64,000 bases of DNA, from contig OENT01000209.1 of NCBI GenBank assembly GCA_900239685.1, positions 62,001 to 126,000 of the forward strand, in the 5' to 3' direction. Position 1 is the first letter of the stretch. Each line of letters begins with the position of its first letter. Of the stretch, positions 1-11,902 are shown piece after piece. The notes beneath the pieces were generated by a model. It was not told where the DNA came from. It was given only the letters and a program-made list of their open reading frames with translations, and ran no database searches. Made by a program: the position numbers and the translations under genes. The DNA is from Rotaria macrura (taxonomy: Eukaryota > Rotifera > Eurotatoria > Philodinida > Philodinidae).

Positions 1-51
1 TTCCGAGTAGAATTTTTTGATTATTGAAAACAATACGCAATATACTTTCAC

Positions 52-173
52 ATTATTTGATACGAGTTGTTGTTGTTGTTGTTCAACTATTGGTTGTGCA
101 TGAGGTATTGCTGATGATGATGAAACAGATGATGTTCGCGCACGATTGTCATCGTTATCCGTGTGTTTTCTCA
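52..173 (-). CDS. Possible C-terminal exon of KIDINS220, Ser- and Gln-rich
   Basis: An open stretch on the minus strand reads RKHTDNDDNRARTSSVSSSS, then a run of five Gln. It has an acceptor-like TTACCAG before 173 and a donor-like GTGAAAG after 52. Low-complexity acidic and serine-rich sequence suits the disordered tail of KIDINS220, whose last confident exon ends at 1133. I cannot show that the two are spliced together, and about 0.95 kb lies between. It could be chance; CAA repeats easily stay open. The GTT repeat at 68-84 on the plus strand is the same Gln run. Confidence 0.35.
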
Positions 174-1132
174 CTGGTAATTGTAGATTCAGATAATTTT
201 GATTTCCTAGATAGAAAAATAGATTTGTTGAAGTGAATAGATATATGAAACATACATCAATTCATCGGTCTCATCATATCAACATAGAATATATGTTAAG
301 AAAAATAGCTCTCCACCATTAGAATTCTTTTTTTCCACAACAATCGATCGTCCAAAGAACAAGTAATCCAATTTATTTATATATTTTCTGATGCATTTTG
401 TTTGCTTGTAAACCCTCCTGTTATCTACTGGCTATCTATTTTCTTGCTTTCAATCTTTCTTCATTTACCTGATGAGTATTATTCTGACTATCAACTTCAG
501 TGATCGATAGATTTGTTAAATATTCATATAGAAAGACAGATTTTAGACACATCATATCGGAACTAAGAAACAACGATGTTTAATAAAATAATTAATGATT
601 ATCTCAGCTTCTGATCGTCACAGTGGTAGAAAAAAACGCTTTCATCTGTTGATTGATTGACCGTATGGTGTACTGCCTACGAGTCTATTGAAAAACCCTG
701 ATTTTGCTTTTCAACTAATAACATTTGTGACATCATATAGCAGATTCGAGGGACACAGAGAGTTGCTGTCATTCATTGACTTGATCTTTCCTTATACACA
801 AAGTATCTCCATGCAAGTCAAAAAAAAAGAATATTCATACGTATAACCATGTAATCGATACACTAGAAGACAAATTACATGAAACACGCAGTTAGTAGGT
901 GATTCTTCATGGGTTATTTTTTCGAAGATTGTACTACTGTTGAAATACAGTGTCTTGTAGATACTTATCGAATAACCCAAGCATTCTATTATAATCGCTG
1001 TCTAATAATTGAGTTGAGAAACTGTAAAAATGTGATATCAAATTGACGCTCACTGAACTCTTCAACTTGAGTTCGATAAAATTTAAAATAATGAATCAAT
1101 CAAATTTTGATAAATCGTTGTTTTTTCTCTAC

Positions 1133-4100
1133 CTATATAGTCGCCTTTAGCGGTATTGAATTTCGGATAATATCCAGTCTGATATCGTGAATTTGGTGCT
1201 TGTTGAAAAAAGCCAGCGTGTCCACCAAAACTAGAAAATAGTAAGTAAGACAATTTCATGAGAAGAGATAATATAAAATAATTAAATTTTCAAAAGTTCA
1301 GTCAAGAGAAAGCACTAGCCATGCAATATTTAGAATAATTCTAAAACATCATAGTTTTACCATTTTTTAGAACGGTATAGATAAAAATCTCTGAATCAAA
1401 CGATGAAAAATAAACGTATTGCCTACTATTGTTCATCTTTTATTCAATCGTTTACTTACGTCGATTCGCGCGGAGAGAAGAAACGCGATTGATCAACTGG
1501 AATAAAACCATTTTCATTGACATTAGTCATGTAGAAGTATGCAGTCGATTCTATTGCATCGAATGAACACGTCTAATTTATGTGTTTTAGTTGAATGAAA
1601 GAATTTTTACCTCGAATTAACTTATTCAAATATGGATCAAGATTACAAGTACACGGCAAAAATTGTTTCAAATCGGTAACATTCAAAATAGGTTCACTCT
1701 GTTCTATACAAAGTTCAAATTTACGTCCACTACGATCAAGTTTTAGAAGCGGATCATTCGAGATTGGAATAAACGGTTTAACCCTAAAGAACAACATAAC
1801 CATATATGAGAAGACCATAGTGTAAGTAGACAATTAGGTTTTTTTTCGACGAACTTGCTATAAAGAGTATGTAGTGCAGAATCTTCTGAATAATCTTGTT
1901 CATGATCTTCGTAATATATAACAATCCAAGAAATACGATATGGCCATTGTTCAACTAAATATGACCAACAACCAAGACGTTTCCAACTGAATAATACTTG
2001 ATTAGCACGTAACAATCGACCAGTCATAGCAATTATATTAATAAGACGTTGAAGAATTCGTGGATTTATATCGAGAAAATAATCCGATTGAAGTAATTGA
2101 TGCGTCAGTTCTGATGTCGATACCTAGGAAAAGAATGAACAAATAAGACAACAATATATGAGTACAAAACAAATCATCGTATATGTATCTTACTGGTTTT
2201 GTATTCGGTAATGTATCTCGTCGTTGTCGACGGCGTTTATTTTTTGAAAGTTTCTTACCTGGTATTGGTTTTGCACGTACATCGAGAGCTGATGTACCAT
2301 TAGTGAGAGTCTGAAAATATAACATTCTTTTCTAATAGCTAAGAAAATAAAGATATCGATGGATTAATTATCGCTAAGATCGTTGGCGACTAGTAAAACT
2401 TGCTAAATTCTATACTAGCATACTCTGTAGAATTTCTATTCGTTTCTGAACCGGAATGAATAGTATTTTACACTTTCTTATTTCAATCTTAGTTGTCATA
2501 GATACAAACATTTAACTTGTATTTTAATACATATTTTGCCAATTATACTCGCTCTCAAATAATTGCAACCGTATTGAAATATGTAGAAATATATCTTTTC
2601 AGGTTTTGAAAAATATTCTTAAAATTACCTATCGCGGATAAGATTTTTTTTTTTGAGAGTATCTAAATATTATTTTACCTCTTGGTCAACTAGAACAAGA
2701 TTAATTATGTATGTAGATAAAGTCTCTAAAACGTGGGACTTATCCAAGAACGATTTACCCTATTTCTAATTGATCGATAGAATGTTTTTTCATACTCAAT
2801 CGAAAAAGTGTACATAAAAATTAGTAATCTCCATCTTATAGAACATAATTGAAGGTGATTGGAAATATATTTCGATTCGCTAGTGTGAGGTTTAAAATGC
2901 ATCTGCAATTACTGAAAGAGAAGCTATGCTATGAATAAAGAAAATCGATCTACATAGGATTCTAAATTGATTTAACAGCCATATCGAAACAACTTGATGC
3001 ATTCCAAGTTCATTAAGACTTGTGAAGATTCCGATAAAAGTTACATGCGTTGGGACATTAGGTAGTTCCCTACGTTTTATATATTTTAGTAGCGACCTAA
3101 ACTCAGATGACTTCATCTATAACGTCATCGGGTAACGAAAAACAAATATTGGTTGCTTTTCACATTTTTATCTCGACCTTGTCTAAATGTGAAATGGATA
3201 TACATAAAATTAACTTTTTATGCACTATTTTTGTGCATGTAATTTTTTCTGAAGACAAATAGCCTTTTAAATAAGTGAACACAACGCAATGACGTTTCGG
3301 CTCTTTCTTTATTTTTCATATTTCTCAAGAAACATTTTCAAAATCGCAAAATTACTTCATATAAGTATCTTTGTTTTTAGGCGTAACAATATTAGGTGAG
3401 TTATGCATTGATTATTGATAGCGCGTCAGTTTTCATATTCAAGCGATACGTACTTTTTGTTTGGCTATCAACGAACCGGTGAGTCTATGCTAATTCAATG
3501 GAACAGTTCTCAATATTGCCGTACCAATAATTACTTAGAGTACGAAGATTTAGACTAACTAATATTCATGATCAATGATTAGGGAAACACACTAAGTTCT
3601 GGAGTTCATGAATTAGTTACAGTGAAATGAAACTTGATAGTTTGGACTAGTATTTTTTTGTTTTCTCGTAAGAATTCCGATCGTTAGTTTATTGTTCAAA
3701 ATTCAATTGAAACAAAGTAAATAGTCGAAACTAAACTAACGAAATTTGACTCTACCCTTCGAATTAAAAATTTGTGTTCAATGATGGTCTAAAAGTTAAT
3801 AACCACCAGATACAGAAATCATTTATCCACTAGAAATCTTCTGATCATATACATAAAACATTGCAATAGTACACGAGATGATCTTAAGTTCAATACTACA
3901 AGCTATTAGATGTTAGACAACAAAAGTAAAGTATGATTTTAAAAGGTTAAAATTCATGATTCCTTGGTATGCATAATAACAAAATGTTACTGGATACGTG
4001 CGACGCTGATCCATGATGCTTAACCTATGAATATCTCTCTCTCAATTTTCACTTAAGTTCGAAACAAAGTGATGTATTGAAAATCAGCTTATCAAACGCA

Positions 4101-7100
4101 AACGATCAAGTACATGCTCCACTATTCTTGAATCAATACTCATTTTACTATTGTCTGAGAAAACTCGAACTGTGTGCCTATCCTAGAATGTCGAGTGGAC
4201 TTGGAGTTGATGCTCATCTTTAATTTTCGATGATATTATACTAACCGTTAATCGTCGTTTTGGAAAACCGTCATCATTTATCTTGATCTGTTTTGCTTTT
4301 GTTAAGTTCAATTGTAAATAGATGGGAAGTTGAATAATCGATAATAGATAATCATGGCCATTGACGCTAGAATCGAAATTTGACGGATGATTATTTGTTG
4401 GAGATACGGTCATAGTTAGTTTTGTATCTTGAATCATTTTATGTGGATCACACACAATCAATGTAATAAATGGATCATTTTCTTTTGTGAAAAGCACATG
4501 TACTTGCTAGAATGATAATGAATAAAGAGTAAATACTGGTAGTCTATTGATCAATATTTCATTTACATCAAGTATTTGAAGTATACGCTGTTGTTCACAA
4601 ACATCTAAACCATCGATAAGAACGACAAGACGTGTATTAATGCTTAGAAATGATTCAACCGTTTTAATAATGTATGACAATCGGCTGACCTGAAATAAGC
4701 AGAAAATGATCTTATGTATTGTTGTATACTAATTCATTGATAGGGAACATACTTCTTTTCGAAGTCGATAAAGAGAACTTTCGCTCAAACGCGATGAATG
4801 ATCGGAAAATTTTATAATTTTTGATTTAGGTGATTTCACCAGTGCCATTAATATTCGAACCCATGTAGCAAAACTGACCACAATCGAAATAGCTAAGATA
4901 GTTGTAAGTAGGATATAAATTGTATTTATCGAACGATGATTCGATGGAATTCCTATTGTACTACTAAACATACTATAAGTATTGTCAATAATGAAATCTA
5001 ACCTTTCACTAGTACTAGAACGCCTAGAACTACAGCAAGTGCAAATTGAATAGTAAAAAAAATAAATGCCGGCATGCAACATAAATATCGATATCGATGA
5101 TGACTTAAATCTAGTAGTTAGTTAATAAATAGATATCATCCGATTGAAGGAGTTGAAAGTTGACAACAAACTTTTCGAATGAAGTGCACGACAAAGACGT
5201 GTAGCTACAAGTCCAAATGTTTCTTCGACATTAGTTGCAAGTTCGGCAATCATATTTTCACTTGCTTTTTCGCTATCGGCCGTTGAAACTTTTCCATATT
5301 CAGTAAAAATAAATCTAAAGAATTCAAAAGATCATGTTCGATTAGAATCTGTAAAGAATTTTTAAGATTACTTCATCTTTTTACAATCAATTGTATCATT
5401 AGGTTTCAATCGATGATGGGCATAAGGATTAATAAAAAGAACTTGAAGAAGAAATCGTAAAATTTCTAAACGCTTATTTATAAATTGTGCAATATTCGCT
5501 GTCCATCCGTAATCTTTATTGCGTAGAAGATATTTAATCATAGCGAGAAATCCCAATGGAATAACAATTAATATACCACCTAGTGATAAACCAACAATAT
5601 AATGGATTAGACACCCAGTGATAAGACCGACAATCGATGCAGTGATGAAAATTAATGAGAGAAGCAATGTTGAATATTTTATTGTAGGAAAGTCTAAATA
5701 AAAACATAGCTCATTTGATTATCATTAAATTACTTTAAGAGTATTGCCAAAATTCATTAGACAAAAAAACATCGTCAAGAAATTTTGAGCAACTCAAGGT
5801 ATTACATCAAGTTCAAATATTAACATTGAAATCAAGCATAGAAGTTCATTGTTTTGAATCTTTTGAAATACGTGACATACAATGTAATTTCCATTGCAAC
5901 CACTAGACTTACATTTCTTATCGAAGCGTTTTACTAATTGATTCTCATCTTTGACAAGCGTCTTACAGATATTTCTTCTCATGTAACACTATATAAACAA
6001 TCAGATAGTTACTAGTAGATCAACACTTCTAAGAATTTTTTCTTTTGAGACTCTATCGTGTCACCCATAATGGATTGCATAATCGACATACGATGATAGT
6101 TCGATTTATTCAAGGATTTAATAAGATATGCTACTAAATACAACATAATTTTAAATAAGTTCAATGTTTATTCTCGATAAATTAAAATTCGTACATTCCA
6201 ATGCATTTATCCTTTTTTCTATGACTACTGTTCACTATCTTTAGTGTGAATAGTCTATTTAACAATTTGTTTAGAGTTCTTATCAATCCTCGGGAAGTTT
6301 ACAATTTCTGTGTTGAATCCAACTTGTATACTTTATGGTGAAATTCTATACATCTTTGAGTTAATCAGAAATGAACTAATCTCGTTTCTTATGTCTATAG
6401 ATATAGATATTGAATCTATCCTACATGTTGAATATAACTCGTAAGAGAACATCGAAGGATCAATATCAGATTTACGCAGCTTACTTGAAATGTCGAGATC
6501 TTTTTACGTTCGTTTAATCCCGATGAACTTTGACAATCATCTGACTCAAGAAAAAACCTACCTGTTAGTTGAGCAAAGCTGTACATTTCATCTACAATGT
6601 AGAATAAATGACATTAGATCCAAGAATTGCAACACGAATAATTTTACCTTTAAGATGCGTTAACAGAGCCGATTTTCCACTACCCCATTTCGCGTATAAA
6701 CCCTAATAGATCAATTTATACTTTTAGAAAAACTCCGAAAATCTGTTTTCTACTTACCACAGTGATCGGAGTTCGAAGCGATGGTTCACTCAAAATTTCG
6801 GCTAATGCTGATGAATATATATCATAACCAAGAATAGAATCGTCGTTCAAGTTCAATGTTCCTATTGAAAAGAAAATTTGATCGAATATTAGATATCAAC
6901 TATAGCTGCTTATACATACGTTGTCCGAAGATAGTTGTAAGAATACTTTTTTGTAGACTCGCATCAATCTTGTACGGTGTTTCACCACGTTTGTTAGGTC
7001 GATATAAATATTTTGAATGTCTTGGATTGGAAAGTAGAATATCAGCAATATCACGACTACGATTACGCAATGCTATATGTAGACTATTATCACCAAACTG

Positions 7101-9451
7101 AAGAACGAGTCATTCGAATACATGCAACATGTGGAAACATAAAATGAACATACCCGATCAACAGACGATAGTCTAGCTCCATATTTGATAAGTTCATAAA
7201 CGATTGCAACACGCTTGCGTTTCGTCGCTAATAAAAGTGGCGTATCATCATCAGTACCACCTGATACTTCAACATCAGGACTATATTGAAGTAAATATTT
7301 GACTACATCCAAACGACCTCGTTCGACAGCCCACCATATAGCTGTCTTGTTTTCCTATTCGAATTCAAATTCGCTTTAGATTACAAATCTGTGCTCATCA
7401 AAACATTGTTCGATCGTTCTCTCTAGTTTTTTTTTTGTTCTCAGCCAAAATTAAACTTACAGCACCAATAGCATTAATATCTGCATGATTTTCAAGTAGG
7501 ATAGCAACACATTCTTCTTTGCCACCTTTCACAGCAGAGAAAAGAACTGGATCACTGTTCTATGTGAATGAAAATTTCGAGTCTATCGTAGTTGATCAAA
7601 CTATGAAATAGAAAAACTAACTTTATCGACTGTATTGACATACGCATGACATGACACAAGTTCAGCAACAACATCACTAAGACCTTGAGCACATGCATGA
7701 CTTAATGGTGTTTGTCCGTCCTATAATTATAATCAAAACATAGATTCATTGAGAAACTTCCCTATTAAATCACTTTATCATGTATTTTAATATCAATGGT
7801 CCGATTTTCAAGTAGGCGAAGAGCTGTTTCTGCATGACCACCTTTCGTAGCAGCTAAAAGTGCTGTCATATTTTTCATACCAATATTGTTGACATTAGCA
7901 TTATGTTTCAGCAACAAATCGACTACATCCGTAAAACCTGAGCATAGGAAAAAAACACATAATCATATAATCGATCTCATGTTTCGTCCACACGCACATA
8001 CACAGTTGCTTCCATACTTATTCGACTAGATCTTTGTTTTTATTCACTATCTTAACCACCATTAAAAATCCTTGACAGTGATTTCTGTAGGGACTATTAT
8101 TTATGAGCATTATTGTTTACGATAAAAATGACTCGTAATTGTCTACAGATCAGATTTTTGGAAGTTCTTAATGTAATCTTCTTATCATTTGCAACTCGTA
8201 AACAGAACTCAACTTGAATCATTTCGATTGATCGAACAAAGGATTCTCTATAAAAAAAAAAGAATCACACCTCGATTGAGCCTGAAGCGATCACATCGAA
8301 ATACAATTATGGCACAACGAATGCATGAAAGATGTATTTGACTGTTCTTTGCTTTAGGGAAGGAAACAACGTTGATGTATATGACACAAAATAGATGAAT
8401 CTAGATCAAAACATGACATCGACGAAAACCCGAATTTTTCTTTAATATTTTAGAGCTTCGCTTGCTCTCGATTGACAGAATAAGTATTCAAAGAACTCGA
8501 TTTGAGTAATAAAATTTAAGAAAAACTTCAGCTTCGATAACACAGAGATTCTAATCTTATGAAAATAGTTATCGATGTTGTACACGAAATTCATTGGCAA
8601 TTAAAATCCTCTACCTAAGACTCTAATATTATTCCTATCAACAATTTAAGTAGTGGAACACATTAAGATCAGATCCAGTCGAATGACTTTGTTTGTAACT
8701 GCATAGATATTTATATGATTTTTTATACCGCGTCTACTGGTCCATATTAATGGGCTTGTATTATTCTTATCGCATAGATTAGGTGAAGCACCAGCCGAAA
8801 GTAGTAATGCTACAATTTCGACATGATTTCGTCCCGATGCCCAACTTAAACTTGTTATGCCATGTTCATCCTGAGCATCAACATTCGTACCACAACTAAG
8901 TAAATATTCCACAACTCTTATGTGACCTTGATACGATGCCCACATCAACGGAGTAAATTGTCCCTAGGTAATAAAAATTCAATCATCATTTGCCTTGGTT
9001 TTGTTTATATTACAAAACTTACGCAATCGCAATGTTCTATGTATGCACCATTCTCAGTTAGAAAACGTACGATATCCAAATTTCCATTTTGACATGCATT
9101 CAATAGTGCTGTCCAATGATCCTACACACAATAAATATGATCAATAAAACGATAATATTCTATTGACTCATTGTATTTTACTTACCACATCTTCTGCGTT
9201 GACATCAGCCGATGCTTCAACAAGAACTTTCACACATTCAAAATGATTGCATCTAGCCGCTAGAATAAGTGCAGTTTGGTGATCCTAAAAATTGCAGAAC
9301 AATAGACAACTCAATGTCATGCATACTTCTATTTTCTTCATCTTACTTCGTCACGTGTTTCTAAATTTATACCGTTTTGAATATTTCGTTTAACAGCATC
9401 TAAATCTCCATTTTCAACATCAATCAAAAACTGTAGAAAAACATTGGCCAT
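1133..9451 (-). CDS. KIDINS220: KIDINS220/ARMS-like ankyrin-repeat KAP NTPase membrane scaffold (3' part incomplete)
   Basis: Kinase D-interacting substrate of 220 kDa, a membrane scaffold downstream of neurotrophin-type receptors in other animals. The likely start is the ATG at 9451 ([15 protein letters not shown]), in frame with the first ankyrin repeat. Ankyrin exons run from 9430 to about 6920, for example 9187-9285, 8730-8964, 7770-7939 and 7155-7355. The KAP P-loop NTPase follows: Walker [19 protein letters not shown] near 6645-6703, a first hydrophobic pair at about 5540-5670, a second hydrophobic segment at about 4860-4940, and a Walker B-like strand [12 protein letters not shown] near 4600. 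The block [10 protein letters not shown]...EQWPYR (about 1920-2030) and [11 protein letters not shown] (about 1640-1680) match vertebrate KIDINS220 closely. Some introns are long: about 0.8 kb at 7940-8729, 0.86 kb at 5697-6560 and 1.9 kb at 2311-4245. The last well supported exon ends with a donor at 1133, so the C-terminus lies further left or outside the window. Confidence 0.93.
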
Positions 9452-9949
9452 TCAAATCTATCTGAAGTGGCAATTCAAGTAAGTTTTATTTGTTGTTCAA
9501 AATAGACAATAGAAGAAAAACAAAACATCTTTTCTCTCAATTAGATATGTTCATTTCGTGAATAAGTAAAGCAATCAATAAACAAAAGCTTCTATTGAGG
9601 ATGTATTAGGTTCTTTTTAAACACGCATACTCTATTTCATCTCATGACCCTTAATATCATATTTCTGAATATTCCTTTTACATCCGATGGTAAACATGTG
9701 ACATGAATTCTTTTCTGCAATTACCATCATCATAGTTTAAATTAAAGGAAAATTTTTCGATAATAATTACACAAGCGACTTCTTCGACAAATTGAGCACG
9801 CCAAGTGATCATATATTCTCTGTTTTTTATGTATGAATAGGCTATTAGGATTCATCAGAAAAAAGAAATAGTTGCATATTATCAATGTAGCGTATGAGTA
9901 ATTCAATGAATACATTTTTTTTACATTTTCTCTTGTGGAAGTGCGTATG

Positions 9950-10002
9950 AGAACCTTGGGGAGGCTAAATTGACATGAGAGGGGGCGGTGCCCGCCGGCC
10001 TC
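9950..10002. repeat. GC-rich nested hairpin patch
   Basis: In a surrounding of roughly 30 percent GC this short stretch contains GGGGCGGTGCCCGCCGGCC. GGCGG pairs with CCGCC across a TGC loop, and an outer GGAGGC (about 9959) pairs with GCCTCC (about 9998). This is compatible with the end of a DNA transposon or a structured RNA. No family recognised. Confidence 0.4.
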
Positions 10003-11807
10003 CATAAGATGTAAAGCATCGAATACAACATACGACTCAGCGAAGTGTTTTAAGCAGTAGATAGATAAATAAAAACGTTAACCTCAACTATTATTATAGT
10101 TCTCCACACGTATTATGAATGAAAAAAAAACAAATATTCTCCTGTGTGCTCGTTTGGTTATTTAACACATTCTGTTAAATATAATATCAAGTCGAACATA
10201 AAATAGTCACGATAGTAACTATCATATTGGAAATAGAGAGAAAAAAAATGAAACAACCTATATTTTTGTGTATCATTCTACCAATGGACGAGAAAAAATT
10301 TTCAATACGATGGCTAATTCCAATTCAATTGTATTAAAGTAAGTACTGAGAGAAAAATTGATTTACATTTTAGACGCAATCTTTACGATGAAGTTTCTAA
10401 ATTTTTCGAATAGATATGTATGCGAAACGTTTGATAGTGTATTATCGACATCATATAATTGACATTAAGAGTACGACAAATGTACAATAATGGATTTGAA
10501 ATAAAAAATTTTTTTAAAATTAAAAAATATGGTTTCACGCAACGTAAAGTCTTACGAAGCATTCTGAAAGGAAAGCAGACCTGTCAAAAAGATTTAAAGA
10601 TAAAATATAATTGGTGACTTGTGCCGTACCAATTAAAGAACCAACATTGACAGAGGACACCAGTTGGTAATAATACTCAGTACTAGAAAATTGTTATAAA
10701 TCTTCTCTTTCCTAATAAGAATGAAGATTTCGACAAGATCACTCAATAACATTAAACATAATCTACTTCAATCATTGTCATAAAGTTATGATGGAAGAAG
10801 ATGTAACGCTACGAGAATGATCTAATCAAACATAAATCTATGAATCTCTGTACTGCAAGTTGTTTATTTGTTGTAATAATTCGATCTACTTATGTGTGGA
10901 ATATTGCAGCTAAATTACATGTTAAATACCTTTTTGAAGTTAATTAAATCGGGATAAACAGATAATGGCATCTTAACTTAAGTCTGGTATCCCCGTAGAC
11001 AATTAATCTCTTTCCCATAAATGTTATGATGTGACCTTGTCATATATCTGTAACATCTGTTCAAGCGAATTCCACAGTACTTAGAATACGACTTTAGATT
11101 ATTTCCTAGCCATCCATTATCAGCTGAATGTAATAGAAAATTACTGCTGCGAAATTAAGATCGAATGTTAGCATAAGAGTAAGTAGTGACATGGCATATA
11201 TGAAAGAATAGTTTTTTCTTTGCTTCATTCTTTATGTTATTAGTCTTTTTTTCGGTTTATTTGACAATTTCATGCTTCATTTGTAACAACAGTAGTTCCG
11301 TTCGAAAACAAACACCAATCGTAGAAATTTTAATAAGTTTATTTATTCAGTTGCAGCAGCCAGTAGCTGTTTTCATTACTCTTGATAGAAAAAAAGAAAA
11401 ATAGCAATGTTTTCATCGCCGAATTTTCTAAGAATAAATCAATGGCAATGCCATGTGCGTTTTCGTGTGCAAATAAAGTGAGAGAAGAATGCCTTTTAAC
11501 TTGACAAATCTTACATCACTGTCGATTCTCTCTGTTTGAACATATACAAGTATATTTCTAGTATTGTATTCAAATAACAGCATATTGATCAAGCAACAAG
11601 CAAACATTTCGTCAAATCTCTTCTGACGTATTTAGTATGAAAAAAAATGAGTTAGTTTTGATATTCTTATGTAATTAGTCGACAGTTATGAAATGAAAAT
11701 CAAATAGTCTATTAAAATAATAGAAATGTTTTCTGGGTAAAAACTTTACAATAGATATTTTCTTTAACTAGAAAAATACTAATCATACATTCTAACTAGA
11801 TATGTGC

Positions 11808-11902
11808 AACATGATCCCGGTCTCGGTCCCAGTCCCGATCCCAACGGGACTAGGACCGGGACTGGAACCGGAACCAAAACTATCGGTCCCGCTCATGTCC
11901 AA
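11808..11902. mobile_element. Short hAT-like non-autonomous DNA transposon remnant (tentative)
   Basis: The sequence GTGCAACATGATCCCGGTC opens a GC-rich block of alternating GGTCCC/GGGACT-type hexamers. These fold back on themselves around CCCAACGGG: the left arm has CGGTCTCGGTCCCAGTCCCG and the right arm has its near complement GGGACTAGGACCGGGACTGG. Ends beginning with a GTGCAA-type motif followed by GGTTCC/GGTCCC subterminal repeats are seen in some hAT elements. I see no transposase and no certain target-site duplication, so the family call rests on style only. Confidence 0.4.

Noticed and set aside
99-130. Hammerhead ribozyme core (CTGATGA...GAAAC)
   Set aside because: The spacing leaves no room for stem II, and the sequence is explained by a Ser/Gln codon repeat on the other strand.
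1595-1825. Plus-strand frame opposite KIDINS220
   Set aside because: It is the antisense shadow of a conserved KIDINS220 exon.
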